From assembly GCA_009782475.1 (NCBI GenBank), contig WRIZ01000007.1, positions 1 to 64,000 on the forward strand: a stretch of DNA of 64,000 nucleotides, in the 5' to 3' direction. Every line of letters begins with the position of its first letter. Position 1 is the first letter of the stretch. This document shows, in pieces, positions 20,720-31,674 of the stretch. Made by a program: the position numbers and the translations under genes. Origin of the DNA: Oscillospiraceae bacterium (GTDB lineage Bacteria; Bacillota; Clostridia; Oscillospirales; UBA929). A model generated the notes under the pieces. It made no database searches. It had not been told where the DNA came from and was given only the letters and a program-made list of their open reading frames with translations.

Positions 20720-21934
20720 TCATGTCCTGTAAGCCCCGTTGATTTCCACGTATCGTTCGGTCAGGTCGCAGCCGAACGCTTCGGCTTCAAAGCCTCCGTC
20801 GTGCAGGTCGATCAAAATCTGCACCTCGTCGCGGCTGAGGATGCTCTTGGCCAATTCCTCATTGAACGGCAGCCCCAAGCCGTCTTTGCAGACGTCGATG
20901 GTTTCGCCGGAGGAGCGGAAGGATATGTCCACATTTTCGGGCTTAAACGGAGCCTTGCTGTACCCCATCGCACAAAGGATACGGCCGAAATTGGCGTCGG
21001 CTCCGTACATCGTCGCTTTGACGAGGTTGGAGGAGATGACGCTCATGGCCAGTTTTTCGGCGCAGGCTTCCGAGCTCGCGCTTTTGACAAGGCAGCTGAT
21101 CAGCCTGCTCGCGCCTTCGCCGTCCCGGGCGATCATCCGCGCCAATTTGCCGTTGACAAAGTTGACAGCCTCTAAAAACGTCCGATATTCGGGGCCTTTC
21201 CACTCGATCTGCGGATTGCCCGACAGACCGCTGGCCAGCACCGCCACCATATCGTTGGTGGATGTATCACCGTCCACACTGATGCGGTTGTAGGTGATGC
21301 GATTGCTGTCACTCAGCGCGGCGTGCAGCATCTCCGAGGTGATGGCGGCGTCGGTGGTGATGAACGCCAGCATGGTGGCCATATTGGGGTGGATCATGCC
21401 GCTCCCTTTGGCGATGCCGCCGACGGTGACGGTTTTCCCCGCGATTTGGACTTGGACGGCCGCTTGTTTATCGCAGGTATCGGTCGTCATAATGGCCGCC
21501 GCCGCGTCGTCCGAACCGTAACGGGACAGCTCTTTGACCAGCGCGGGGATGGCATTAACGATGGCTTCGGCTTTCAGCGGTACGCCGATGACGCCGGTGG
21601 AGTTGACGATGATCTCATCGGGGCGTATGGAGAGCTCTTTGGCCAACGCTTCGCAGGTCGCCCACGCGTTTGCCTCCCCGTCCGGGGCGCAGGCGTTGGC
21701 GTTGCCGCTGTTGGCGATGATGGCGCGCGCCGTGCCGCGCATGAGATTGCGCTTGGTCACCTGAAGGGGGGCGGCCTGCACTTTGTTGGTGGTGTAGAGG
21801 GCGGCGACGGTACAGTCGCAGTCGGCGTAAATCAGCGCGAGGTCTTTCTTCGCGGCGTTTTTGCGAATCCCGGCATGGACGCCGGAGGCGGAAAACCCTT
21901 TTGCGGCGCAGCAGCCGCCTTGTATTTCATTCAT
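20720..21934 (-). CDS. argJ: Glutamate N-acetyltransferase / amino-acid acetyltransferase
   Basis: GGCCAAKGFSASGVHAGIRKNAAKKDLALIYAD; AKGSGMIHPNMATMLAFITTDA; DGDTSTNDMV. Confidence 0.96.
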   Translation of the reverse strand: MNEIQGGCCAAKGFSASGVHAGIRKNAAKKDLALIYADCDCTVAALYTTNKVQAAPLQVTKRNLMRGTARAIIANSGNANACAPDGEANAWATCEALAKELSIRPDEIIVNSTGVIGVPLKAEAIVNAIPALVKELSRYGSDDAAAAIMTTDTCDKQAAVQVQIAGKTVTVGGIAKGSGMIHPNMATMLAFITTDAAITSEMLHAALSDSNRITYNRISVDGDTSTNDMVAVLASGLSGNPQIEWKGPEYRTFLEAVNFVNGKLARMIARDGEGASRLISCLVKSASSEACAEKLAMSVISSNLVKATMYGADANFGRILCAMGYSKAPFKPENVDISFRSSGETIDVCKDGLGLPFNEELAKSILSRDEVQILIDLHDGGFEAEAFGCDLTERYVEINGAYRT

Positions 21935-21947
21935 GATCGACGTCTCC

Positions 21948-22838
21948 TTATAAACCAAACTTCAATTTGAAACATTGAACGGCTCCGCCGGACGCGCCTT
22001 TGCCGAGATTATCAAACCTTGCGGCGGCAACCGTTTGGAGTTTCTGCCCGAAGACGAAAATCTCTAGGTCGTCCGTCCCGTTACAGGCTTCCATATCCAG
22101 CCGCCCGTTTTCCAGAGATTCTTCCCCGCCGAACGGCATGACCTTGACGTGTTCGGCTCCGTGATACCATTCCTCCAGCGTTGCGTGGACGCCGGGCGCG
22201 TACAACGGGAGGGGGATGGAAACCAGCATCCCCTGTTTCACCGGTGCGAGAACGGGCATAAAGATGGGCGGCGTATCCATTCCCGATACCGCCTGCATCT
22301 CCGGCAGGTGTTTATGCTGAAGGCTTAACGCGTATGGGCGGGCTCCGCGCGGCGGGTTTTCGCCTTCGTACTCGGCGATCATGGCTTTGCCGCCTCCGCT
22401 GTAGCCGGTCAGGGAGAAACAGGACAGCACTTTATAAGGAGCCACCCATTTCTGACGGACAAGGGGATAAATGACGGCGCAAAACCCGGTTGCGTGGCAG
22501 CCGGGGACGGCGATGCGGTTGGAGGATTTGACCATATCCCGGTGCTCCCTTGACAGTTCGGGGAAGCCGTACGCCCAGCCGGGATGGGTGCGGTGGGCTG
22601 TCGAGGCGTCAAAAATGACCGTTTTGGGGTTGGTGACAAGGGAGACGGCTTCACGGGCAGCTTCATCCGGCAGGCAGAGGAAGGCCGCGTCGGCCGCGTT
22701 GAGCCGCTCAGCCCGGGCGGCGGGGTTTTTACGCTCCCCTTCCCCGATTTCCAGCAGTTCCACTTCCGATATGGCGCGCAGTTTCTCCTCGATCTGCAAT
22801 CCTGTTGCCCCTTCACGCCCGTCGATGAATACTTTCAC
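21948..22838 (-). CDS. argC: N-acetyl-gamma-glutamyl-phosphate reductase (GTG start)
   Basis: VFIDGREGATGLQIEEKL; VPGCHATGFCAVIYPLV; GYSGGGKAMIAEYE; GTGA overlap with the argH stop. Confidence 0.94.
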   Translation of the reverse strand: MKVFIDGREGATGLQIEEKLRAISEVELLEIGEGERKNPAARAERLNAADAAFLCLPDEAAREAVSLVTNPKTVIFDASTAHRTHPGWAYGFPELSREHRDMVKSSNRIAVPGCHATGFCAVIYPLVRQKWVAPYKVLSCFSLTGYSGGGKAMIAEYEGENPPRGARPYALSLQHKHLPEMQAVSGMDTPPIFMPVLAPVKQGMLVSIPLPLYAPGVHATLEEWYHGAEHVKVMPFGGEESLENGRLDMEACNGTDDLEIFVFGQKLQTVAAARFDNLGKGASGGAVQCFKLKFGL

Positions 22839-24141
22839 GATAATCCTCTCCTTTTTACGCAATGTTCGAGTTTCAACACATCGTATATATCTTCGTCGAA
22901 TAATACAGACCGTTGTCGGTATTTGTCTATTGGTAAGGTTTCTAATGTTTCGCCGTTTTCGGCGCAATCCCTGACCAACGCCCCGGCGACGCCGTAGGCT
23001 TGGCGGAACGGCATCCCCTTGCCAACCAAGTAATCGGCGCAGTCGGTGGCGTTGAGGAACCCTTCGGCTGCCGCCGCCCGCATTCGGGATTTGTTAAACG
23101 CAATGGCTTCCATCATCGGGGTGAAGGCTTCCAAACAGGCTTCAACAGTGTCCAGCGCGCCGAACAGGGCTTCCTTATCCTCCTGCATATCCTTGTTATA
23201 CGCCAGCGGCAGCCCCTTCATCACCGTTAATAGCCCCATCAAATGCCCGAAGACGCGCCCCGATTTGCCGCGGATCAACTCGCATATATCAGGGTTTTTC
23301 TTCTGCGGCATTATCGACGAGCCGGTGGAGAAAGCGTCGGGCAGGGTTGCGAACCCGAACTCTGAGGAACACCACAGGATGACCTCCTCGGCCATACGGG
23401 AGAGATGCACCATCAGGATGGAGAGGGCGGACAATGCTTCTAGCACGAAATCCCGGTCGCTCACCGCGTCCATCGGATTGGCACAGGGGCGTGTAAAGCC
23501 TAACGCCTTTGCTGGGATAGAACGGTCGATAGAGTAGGTCGTTCCAGCCAGCGCGCCCGCGCCCAGCGGGCATTCGTCCATACGAACGATAGCATCTGTC
23601 AATCGGGCGTTATCGCGCGATAGCATTTCGACCCACGCGCCGAGATGGAGTGTCAGCGTCACCGGCTGCGCCCGCTGGAGGTGGGTATATCCGGGCATGA
23701 CGGTTGCTTGATGCTCGTTGATCCGCGAATCCAGTGTTTCCAACAGTTTGCCGATCTGCTCCTGTAACTTTGCTAACGCCGATTTAGTGTAAAGGCGCAA
23801 GTCTGCCGCCACCTGATCGTTGCGGCTCCGCCCGGTGTGCAGGCGTTTTCCGGCGTCGCCGACGCGTTTGGTCAGTTCGGCTTCGACGAAGGTGTGGATG
23901 TCCTCGGCGGCCGGGTCGATGTCCAGCCCGCCGCTTTCAAGGTCGGCCGCAATGCCCTTTAGTCCGGCGTCAATGGCGGCGGCGTCTTCCTTGCTGATGA
24001 CGCCGCATTCACCCAGCATGGCGGCGTGGGCGATTGAGCCTTGAATATCCTCCCGCCACATCCGCGCGTCAAACCCGACCGAGCGGTTGAATGCCTCGAG
24101 CGCGGGGTTGACGTCACCACTTGTCCTCCCTGACCACAGTT

Positions 24142-24145
<4 letters not shown>
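22835..24145 (-). CDS. argH: Argininosuccinate lyase
   Basis: [61 protein letters not shown]. Confidence 0.97.
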
Positions 24146-25347
<1,202 letters not shown>

Positions 25348-25379
25348 CAGAATAGCTCCTCCCTTTGCTTGTGTTTATA

Positions 25380-25408
25380 TTTATAACACATGATGAATAA
25401 TAATGCAA
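25380..25408 (-). promoter_or_regulatory. argG promoter with overlapping ARG box
   Basis: Minus strand TTGCAT, 17 nt, TATAAA; plus-strand TGAATAATAATGCA (25394-25407) matches TGAATWWWWATTCA at 13 of 14 positions. Confidence 0.7.
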
Positions 25409-25428
25409 TACCCTCTTTGAACTTTTCC

Positions 25429-25457
25429 TTGAAATTTTTGAACGCTTGGGTTATAAT
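25429..25457 (+). promoter_or_regulatory. Sigma-A promoter upstream of cheR
   Basis: TTGAAA, 17 nt, TATAAT. Confidence 0.75.
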
Positions 25458-25485
25458 GTTTCCAATGCTCTGCAAAGGGGGAACG

Positions 25486-26307
25486 ATGCAGTTGGACGGG
25501 GCGCATATAACCCATAAGGAATTCATCACCTTGGTCAGGTATATCAAGGAAAATTACGGCGTCAACCTCGAACAGAAGCTCACCCTTGTCGAAGGCCGCC
25601 TTTGGAATGTAATCAAGCAAAAAGGTTTTTCATCGCTGGAGGAGTTTTTCAATTACGCCATTACCGACAAGTCGGGCACCGAGATCAAAACGCTGCTCAC
25701 CCGCCTGACGACCAATTATACATATTTCATGCGGGAAGACGTGCATTACACCTTCCTGACAGGAACCTTCCTGCCCGAATTGGTTTCCAAACTGAAAACC
25801 AAAGACCTGCGCATATGGAGTGCCGGAAGTTCTTCCGGCGAGGAGGCTTACACCGCCGCCATGGTGCTCGACGACTATTTCGGCGCGGCGAAAAGCCAAT
25901 GGGACGCCAAAATACTGGCGACAGACATCTCGCCGCAGGTGCTGCAAATGGCCGAAGAAGCCGTTTATCCCGAAGACCGCTTGAAAAATCTGCCCGCCGC
26001 TTGGAAAACAAAATACTTCACCAAAGAACCGGGCGATCAATTCCGTGTGAAACCCGAAATCAAGAAGGAAGTTATCTTCCGCCCGTTTAACCTGATGGAG
26101 CCTTTCCCCTTCAAAAAACCATTTCATGTCATCTTTTGCCGCAATGTTATGATCTATTTCGATAAACCCACCCGGGACGGCCTGATCGAACGGTATTACG
26201 ACGCGCTGGAACCGGGGGGGTACCTTTTTATCGGTCTCTCGGAGACGGTGGATAAAACGGTGACGCGATTCGAGTTTGTCAAACCTTCCATATATCGGAA
26301 AGCATAA
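25486..26307 (+). CDS. cheR: Chemotaxis protein methyltransferase CheR
   Basis: LTTNYTYFMREDVHYTFL; IWSAGSSSGEEAYTAAMVL; FHVIFCRNVMIYFDK. Confidence 0.94.
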   Translation: MQLDGAHITHKEFITLVRYIKENYGVNLEQKLTLVEGRLWNVIKQKGFSSLEEFFNYAITDKSGTEIKTLLTRLTTNYTYFMREDVHYTFLTGTFLPELVSKLKTKDLRIWSAGSSSGEEAYTAAMVLDDYFGAAKSQWDAKILATDISPQVLQMAEEAVYPEDRLKNLPAAWKTKYFTKEPGDQFRVKPEIKKEVIFRPFNLMEPFPFKKPFHVIFCRNVMIYFDKPTRDGLIERYYDALEPGGYLFIGLSETVDKTVTRFEFVKPSIYRKA

Positions 26308-26330
26308 CCATACGGAGAGGGGCGGAGCCT

Positions 26331-27347
26331 ATGCCGCGCGGTAAAATCAGGGTTCTGGTAGTAGATGATTCTCTCTTTTTCCGCAGTATGCTGGTGAAGG
26401 GCTTATCGGCGGCGGACGGCATCGAAGTCGTGGGCGAGGCCTTTGACCCGTATGACGCCCGTGACCGTCTGCTCGGTTTAGAGCCGGACATCATGACGCT
26501 GGACATCGAAATGCCAAACATGAACGGCGTTGAGTTTCTCAAAATCCTGCTTCCGCAATGGAATATTCCGGTGGTGGTCATTTCGAGCCGGGGTGACCTT
26601 GCCGACGCCGCGAAACGCGCCGGCGCGGCCGATTTCTTTCAAAAACCGGACGCCAACAGCAAATCCGCTGTCGCCAACTTTCTCAAGGATTTGCCGGATC
26701 GAGTCCGCGCGGCCGCCCGCAAGAGCAAAACGGCTTCCGCCCTTCCGGCGGAAACAGCCGGTTCGGCAAGCTGCGTGGTCGCGCTGGGCGCGTCGACCGG
26801 CGGGACACAGGCCACAGCCCGGATCGTACAGGCTCTTCCGGCGGATTTTCCGGGAATGGTGGTCGTGCAGCACATGCCGCCCGACTTCACCAAAATGTAC
26901 GCGACAAACCTCGACCGCGACTGCCGGATGCGGGTGGCCGAAGCGCGGGACGGCGACAAGATCGAGCACGGCAAAGTCCTGATCGCGCCCGGCGGCGATT
27001 CACACCTGGAAGTACAGCGGCGCGCCGACGGGAATTTCGTGCGGCTGGCCAGAGGCGAAAAGGTCAACGGTCACTGCCCCTCGGTCGACACCCTCTTTTA
27101 CTCGGCGGCTAAGTACCTGCCGGGGAAAAACACCGTTGGTGTTATCCTGACCGGTATGGGGGCGGACGGCGCGCGCGGTCTGATGGCCATGCGGAACGCC
27201 GGATCGTATACCGTCGGGCAGGACGAGAAAAGCTCGGTTGTATACGGGATGCCGCGCGAAGCCTTCGAGATGGGTGCCGTGACCCGGCAGGCTCCGCTGG
27301 AAGCCATCGCGGAGCTATTGATCAGGTATGTAAAGAATCTAAAATAA
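26331..27347 (+). CDS. cheB: Protein-glutamate methylesterase CheB
   Basis: IRVLVVDDSLFFRSML; VALGASTGGTQA; VVVQHMPPDFTKMYA; GVILTGMGADGARGL. Confidence 0.96.
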   Translation: MPRGKIRVLVVDDSLFFRSMLVKGLSAADGIEVVGEAFDPYDARDRLLGLEPDIMTLDIEMPNMNGVEFLKILLPQWNIPVVVISSRGDLADAAKRAGAADFFQKPDANSKSAVANFLKDLPDRVRAAARKSKTASALPAETAGSASCVVALGASTGGTQATARIVQALPADFPGMVVVQHMPPDFTKMYATNLDRDCRMRVAEARDGDKIEHGKVLIAPGGDSHLEVQRRADGNFVRLARGEKVNGHCPSVDTLFYSAAKYLPGKNTVGVILTGMGADGARGLMAMRNAGSYTVGQDEKSSVVYGMPREAFEMGAVTRQAPLEAIAELLIRYVKNLK

Positions 27348-27363
27348 CAACATAGGTGGAAAT

Positions 27364-27963
27364 ATGGAACATGTGGTTGGTATCGGGGGATACGCCGTTT
27401 CAGGAAGCCCCGATGACGTCATAAAGACCTTCGCGCTGTCCACCTGCGTCGGGCTGGTGTACTACAGTATGCGCAAGCGCGCCATGGCGATGGCGCACAT
27501 CCAGCTCCCGGTCTGCCGTTCGATGAGCGCGGGCGACAAACCCAGCCGCTTTGCCGACCTCGCGGCGGAGTTTTTACTCAAAGAGATGCAGCAGAAACAC
27601 GGCATCACGCCGCGCGAAGTGCTGATCAGCCTCTACGGCGGCATTGACGGACGGGGGGCGGGCGACTGCTTCCGCATCGGGGAAAAAAACCTCCAAACGG
27701 TCAAGGACGCCCTGCGAAAGCTCGGGCTGCCGTATAACGAAGTCGATACCGGCGGGCAAGAAAGCCGGACATTGGTGGCGTACACCTCCACAGGCATTGT
27801 GGAAGTCATCAAACGCCCGATGGCATTCAGCGGCCTCGGAGCCGCCCCAAGACCGGGGCCGCAGGGGCCGGCGGGAGCCGCCGCGAGGACGGGGCCTTTG
27901 GGGCCGGCCGCGAGAACCGGGCCGCAAGGGCCGGCGGGACGGGGGCTGGGTTTCCTCAGATAA
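27364..27963 (+). CDS. cheD: Chemoreceptor glutamine deamidase CheD with collagen-like C-terminal tail
   Basis: STCVGLVYYSMRKRAMAMAHIQLP; tail APRPGPQGPAGAAARTGPLGPAARTGPQGPAGRG. Confidence 0.9.
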   Translation: MEHVVGIGGYAVSGSPDDVIKTFALSTCVGLVYYSMRKRAMAMAHIQLPVCRSMSAGDKPSRFADLAAEFLLKEMQQKHGITPREVLISLYGGIDGRGAGDCFRIGEKNLQTVKDALRKLGLPYNEVDTGGQESRTLVAYTSTGIVEVIKRPMAFSGLGAAPRPGPQGPAGAAARTGPLGPAARTGPQGPAGRGLGFLR

Positions 27964-28038
27964 GCCTTGACTGACGCATAATTTTGTGATAAACTGCAAA
28001 ATATGCACTATTGGTAGTGGTGAAGGGGGTGTACGCGC

Positions 28039-28743
28039 ATGAACGGGATCGGCAGCCTTGCGGATACCAAGGTCAGAGAGGTCATGCAGGGCGTACAGCT
28101 CCGTTTAGCCGAAATCGAAAACCGCACGGGATTGACCTTCGGAGCTTACTTAACGCGCGCCCAGGTTTGGGAAGAGGCGGGGGTAGACAGTGTCGCCTTT
28201 GCCCAAAGCCTTGCCGAAACACAAAAGGATACGGCCGGACAGATTGATTTGAACAAATACAGCCCCGCCGTGAAAACCGGCGCCTTTTCCCGTTTGGCCG
28301 AGAGCGAATACGACGGACTGTTCGCCGAAGCCGCCGACCGCTACGGCATAAACGCCGCTTTGATCAAGGCGGTCGCATTCGCCGAAAGCAATTTCCGCCC
28401 CGGTGCCGTTTCCAAATCGGGCGCGATGGGGCTGATGCAGCTCATGCCGTTCACCGCCGAAGCCTTGGGGGTGGACGACCCGTTTGACCCGGCGCAGAAC
28501 GTAGACGGCGGGGCGCGGCTCATTTCACAGCACCTCGACCGCTTCAACGGCGACGCGCTGCTGGCTTTAGCCGCCTACAACGCCGGCCCCAACGGCGTGA
28601 CCTCGCGTGGGATCACCGACCTGACCGACCCGGAACAGCGAAACTGGCTTCCTTCGGAGACAAAAGGCTATTTGGAGCGGATCGAACGGTATCTCGACGC
28701 GGCGCAGGCACTCTATGTGCTGGACGCTCCTTACGCGGTTTGA
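28039..28743 (+). CDS. Lytic transglycosylase (SLT domain)
   Basis: INAALIKAVAFAESNFRPGAVSKSGAMGLMQLMPFTAEALGV...LLALAAYNAGPNGV. Confidence 0.92.
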   Translation: MNGIGSLADTKVREVMQGVQLRLAEIENRTGLTFGAYLTRAQVWEEAGVDSVAFAQSLAETQKDTAGQIDLNKYSPAVKTGAFSRLAESEYDGLFAEAADRYGINAALIKAVAFAESNFRPGAVSKSGAMGLMQLMPFTAEALGVDDPFDPAQNVDGGARLISQHLDRFNGDALLALAAYNAGPNGVTSRGITDLTDPEQRNWLPSETKGYLERIERYLDAAQALYVLDAPYAV

Positions 28744-28842
28744 GGAAAATTGCCGGAAATTGCCGATTGTGGCTTAGTATGCAAACTACCATAACGATAA
28801 ACAATACATACAGGCATTTCCAAAAGGGATGTGAATTGATTT

Positions 28843-29256
28843 ATGTTCAATAAAATGTTCCGCCAAATCGACCTGATGCAGCGGGGCATGGACGCCGCTT
28901 GGATGAGGCAGGAAGTCATCTCCCATAACATCGCCAATGTCGATACGCCGGGGTATAAAGCCCAGCACGTCGAATTTGAGGTCGTCCTCAGAGCGGCTTT
29001 GGCCGGTGAAGGAACATTGGAAGCCGCCGTGACCCACCCCAAACACATCCGCATGGGCGGCGTACCCGACCCGACCCGGGCGCAGCCGGTCACCGTAACG
29101 GACAACCACTATGTCATCCGCATGGACGGCAACAACGTGGACATCGATCACGAGATGAACGCGATGGCCTCCAACTATATCCGCTACAGCACCATGCAGC
29201 AGCAGCTCAACGGAGAGTTCGGCAGATTGAAAATGGTGATCAGGGAGGGTAAATAA
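28843..29256 (+). CDS. flgB: Flagellar basal-body rod protein FlgB
   Basis: RQEVISHNIANVDTPGYKAQHVEFE. Confidence 0.95.
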   Translation: MFNKMFRQIDLMQRGMDAAWMRQEVISHNIANVDTPGYKAQHVEFEVVLRAALAGEGTLEAAVTHPKHIRMGGVPDPTRAQPVTVTDNHYVIRMDGNNVDIDHEMNAMASNYIRYSTMQQQLNGEFGRLKMVIREGK

Positions 29257-29699
29257 TGTCCATCTTCCGCAGCATGGAGATCAGTTCTTCCGGCATGAGT
29301 GCCCAGCGTTTCCGCATGGACGTCATTGCCCAAAACATCTCCAACGAAGACAACACCCGTACCGCCGACGGCAGCCCGTACCGCCGCAGGATGGTTGTTT
29401 TTCAGGAGAAAAACAACCCCTATCTCTTTTCCAATTATCTTCAGGCCGTGCAGCAGCGCACAGTCGGAATGGGCGTTAAAGCCACACATGTGGCGGAAGA
29501 CCGAAAGACCGATTTCAAGATCATCTACGACCCGGCTCACCCGGACGCCGACGAAGAGGGCTATGTGCGCTACCCCAATGTGGATCGGGAGCAGGAACTG
29601 GTGGATATGCTCTCGGCGTTGCGTTCGTATGAAGCAAACGTCACCGCGCTGAACAATTTCAAGAACATGGCGATGAAGGCTTTGGAAATCGGCAGATAA
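29256..29699 (+). CDS. flgC: Flagellar basal-body rod protein FlgC
   Basis: RMDVIAQNISNEDNTRTADGSPYRRRMVVFQE...PDADEEGYVRYPNV. Confidence 0.95.
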   Translation: MSIFRSMEISSSGMSAQRFRMDVIAQNISNEDNTRTADGSPYRRRMVVFQEKNNPYLFSNYLQAVQQRTVGMGVKATHVAEDRKTDFKIIYDPAHPDADEEGYVRYPNVDREQELVDMLSALRSYEANVTALNNFKNMAMKALEIGR

Positions 29700-29723
29700 T
29701 TTCTATTTTAGGAGTGTGGTTCC

Positions 29724-30056
29724 GTGGCTATCGAGTCGATCAACTTCAACAACAATCAAGTTTTGCTTCCTTCCCTGATGACCGCCGGGCGTGTGCAGGA
29801 CGCCCAGCCGCCCATTTTGCCGGGCGCGGCTCCGATGGTGTCCTTCTCCGACTTTCTCAACGAATCGATGAACAACACCGTGGCGGCCGACGCCGGAAGC
29901 AAAGCCGCCGGGATCGATATGCTTTTGGGCGGCGAACAGGATCTGCACAGCATCCTGATCGCCGGGCAGAAAGCCGACGTTTTGCTCAACCTCACCGTCC
30001 AAATCCGCAACAAGATGGTTGAGTCTTATCAAGAAATCATGAGAATGCAGGTGTAA
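29724..30056 (+). CDS. fliE: Flagellar hook-basal body protein FliE
   Basis: FSDFLNESMNNT...DLHSILIAGQKADVLLNLTVQIRNKMVESYQEIMRMQV; operon position. Confidence 0.92.
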   Translation: MAIESINFNNNQVLLPSLMTAGRVQDAQPPILPGAAPMVSFSDFLNESMNNTVAADAGSKAAGIDMLLGGEQDLHSILIAGQKADVLLNLTVQIRNKMVESYQEIMRMQV

Positions 30057-30059
30057 GCA

Positions 30060-31652
30060 TTGGAATTCCTGCGTGGTATCTTCGGTCGCATACGCGGCTG
30101 GTTCTCGGGAATATGGGAAAAGACGGAAAAGCGCGACCGCACGCGCTTTCTTGTCATTTCATCCATCGCGCTTGTGCTGATCATCGCGGCCTGGATGATG
30201 CTCAACAACAGCAGATACACCGAACTGACCACCATCAGCGATCCCGCGTCGTTTCGCGCCGCAACCGGCGTTCTCACGGATAACAAGATCAGTTATAAGA
30301 CCTCGGGGAACACTATACTGGTAAACAAAAAGTATGAAATTGACGCCGCAATGTTTTTGGCGCAGTCGGATGATGTGTTTGACGGGGTAGACATCTCCAT
30401 TTATGAAGCCGCAATGGGTTTAACATCAACCGACGCTGATCGGAGAATGCTTAGTAAGGTTCAAGTGGAATCCAATATAAACAAAATGCTTATGAAAACA
30501 GCATTTATCGCCCATGCTGATATTCAGCTCAATTACCCGGATAATAAAAATGTATATCACGGTGACGAAGAGCCCCGGACAGCGGCGGCTATGCTTGTTA
30601 CGACACAAGATATAACCAGAGACCAGGTTAATACGGTCGAGAGCGTGATCAGCAGAGCCGCAGGCGTACTGCCGGAGAACATAGAGATCATGGATCAATA
30701 TATGCGCAACCTCAATAAAAAAGATGAGGACAGCTTCTTTGTCAACATGGGAAAGGGTTATGAATATAAACTGAGGTATGAGCAGGATTTGGAAAAAGGG
30801 TTTGCGCAGATGCTCACACCGCTGTATGGCTCTAATAATTTCAGGGTCAGTGTCGCAGCCAAATTCAATCATGATTCGGTTACCGAGCATAAGGTCGTTT
30901 TTGAACCCGTTGTTGACGAAGACGGCATCCCCCGTTCCACTATGGAAATTTTGGAGCACGCTAGGGGGCTCGGTCTTCCGGGCGGGTTCCCGGGAACCGA
31001 CCCAAACGGGTTGGGGATGGACGCCGACGAGTATGTGGAGATGTTGGATCAAACGATGAGCGAATACGACAAACAGCACAGAAGCACCAACTATGAGATC
31101 AATGAGACCAATACGACCACCATACGAGACCCCGTTGTTTTAGAAAGAATAAACGCTTCGGTGGTCATCAACTCCAACGGTCTTGAAGCGAATGAAATGA
31201 ACGCGGCCGCCATACAATCGCTGCTTGGCGCGATTTTACTGCTGCCGCCCAGTGAATACAGGAACATTTCGGTAGAGTTCATGCCGATGAAGGGTCTCGA
31301 AGCACGCGAAGCGGAGCTCGAAAAATTGGAAGAGGAGCAGAAACGCCAGGAAACCTATACCCTCATCCAGACGTTGGTTCTCTACGGCATCATCGGTATC
31401 TGCATCATCCTCATCATCCTGAGAACCTTCGCTTTCCTCAAACCGCCTGTGGTGGAAGTTCCGATGGATCTGTACGCCGGCGACGCCGGCGAATACACCG
31501 ACCTTTTGGAAGCCGCTCAAATGACAAGCGAGCTCGAAGTCACCAAAACACCGTCGCGCGAGCGCATTGAGGAGTTTATCAACAGCAACCCCGAAGCCGT
31601 GGCCACCATGCTTCGCGCATGGCTTCAGGATGAAGAAGACCGCAGCTGGTAA
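30060..31652 (+). CDS. fliF: Flagellar MS-ring protein FliF (TTG start)
   Basis: YTELTTISDPASFRAATGVLTDNKISYKTSGNTILV; two terminal TM segments; operon position. Confidence 0.95.
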   Translation: MEFLRGIFGRIRGWFSGIWEKTEKRDRTRFLVISSIALVLIIAAWMMLNNSRYTELTTISDPASFRAATGVLTDNKISYKTSGNTILVNKKYEIDAAMFLAQSDDVFDGVDISIYEAAMGLTSTDADRRMLSKVQVESNINKMLMKTAFIAHADIQLNYPDNKNVYHGDEEPRTAAAMLVTTQDITRDQVNTVESVISRAAGVLPENIEIMDQYMRNLNKKDEDSFFVNMGKGYEYKLRYEQDLEKGFAQMLTPLYGSNNFRVSVAAKFNHDSVTEHKVVFEPVVDEDGIPRSTMEILEHARGLGLPGGFPGTDPNGLGMDADEYVEMLDQTMSEYDKQHRSTNYEINETNTTTIRDPVVLERINASVVINSNGLEANEMNAAAIQSLLGAILLLPPSEYRNISVEFMPMKGLEAREAELEKLEEEQKRQETYTLIQTLVLYGIIGICIILIILRTFAFLKPPVVEVPMDLYAGDAGEYTDLLEAAQMTSELEVTKTPSRERIEEFINSNPEAVATMLRAWLQDEEDRSW

Positions 31653-31674
31653 ATATGAAAGGTGGTGAACCGTC

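Noticed and set aside
27838-27958. GC-rich repeats as a possible CRISPR or VNTR array
   Set aside because: Repeats are short, imperfect and encode the in-frame GPxGP tail of CheD; no spacers. No CRISPR array seen anywhere in the window.
28743-28769. Possible sigma-28 promoter (GCCGATTG) before flgB
   Set aside because: The -10-like octamer is present but no acceptable TAAA -35 at the right spacing.
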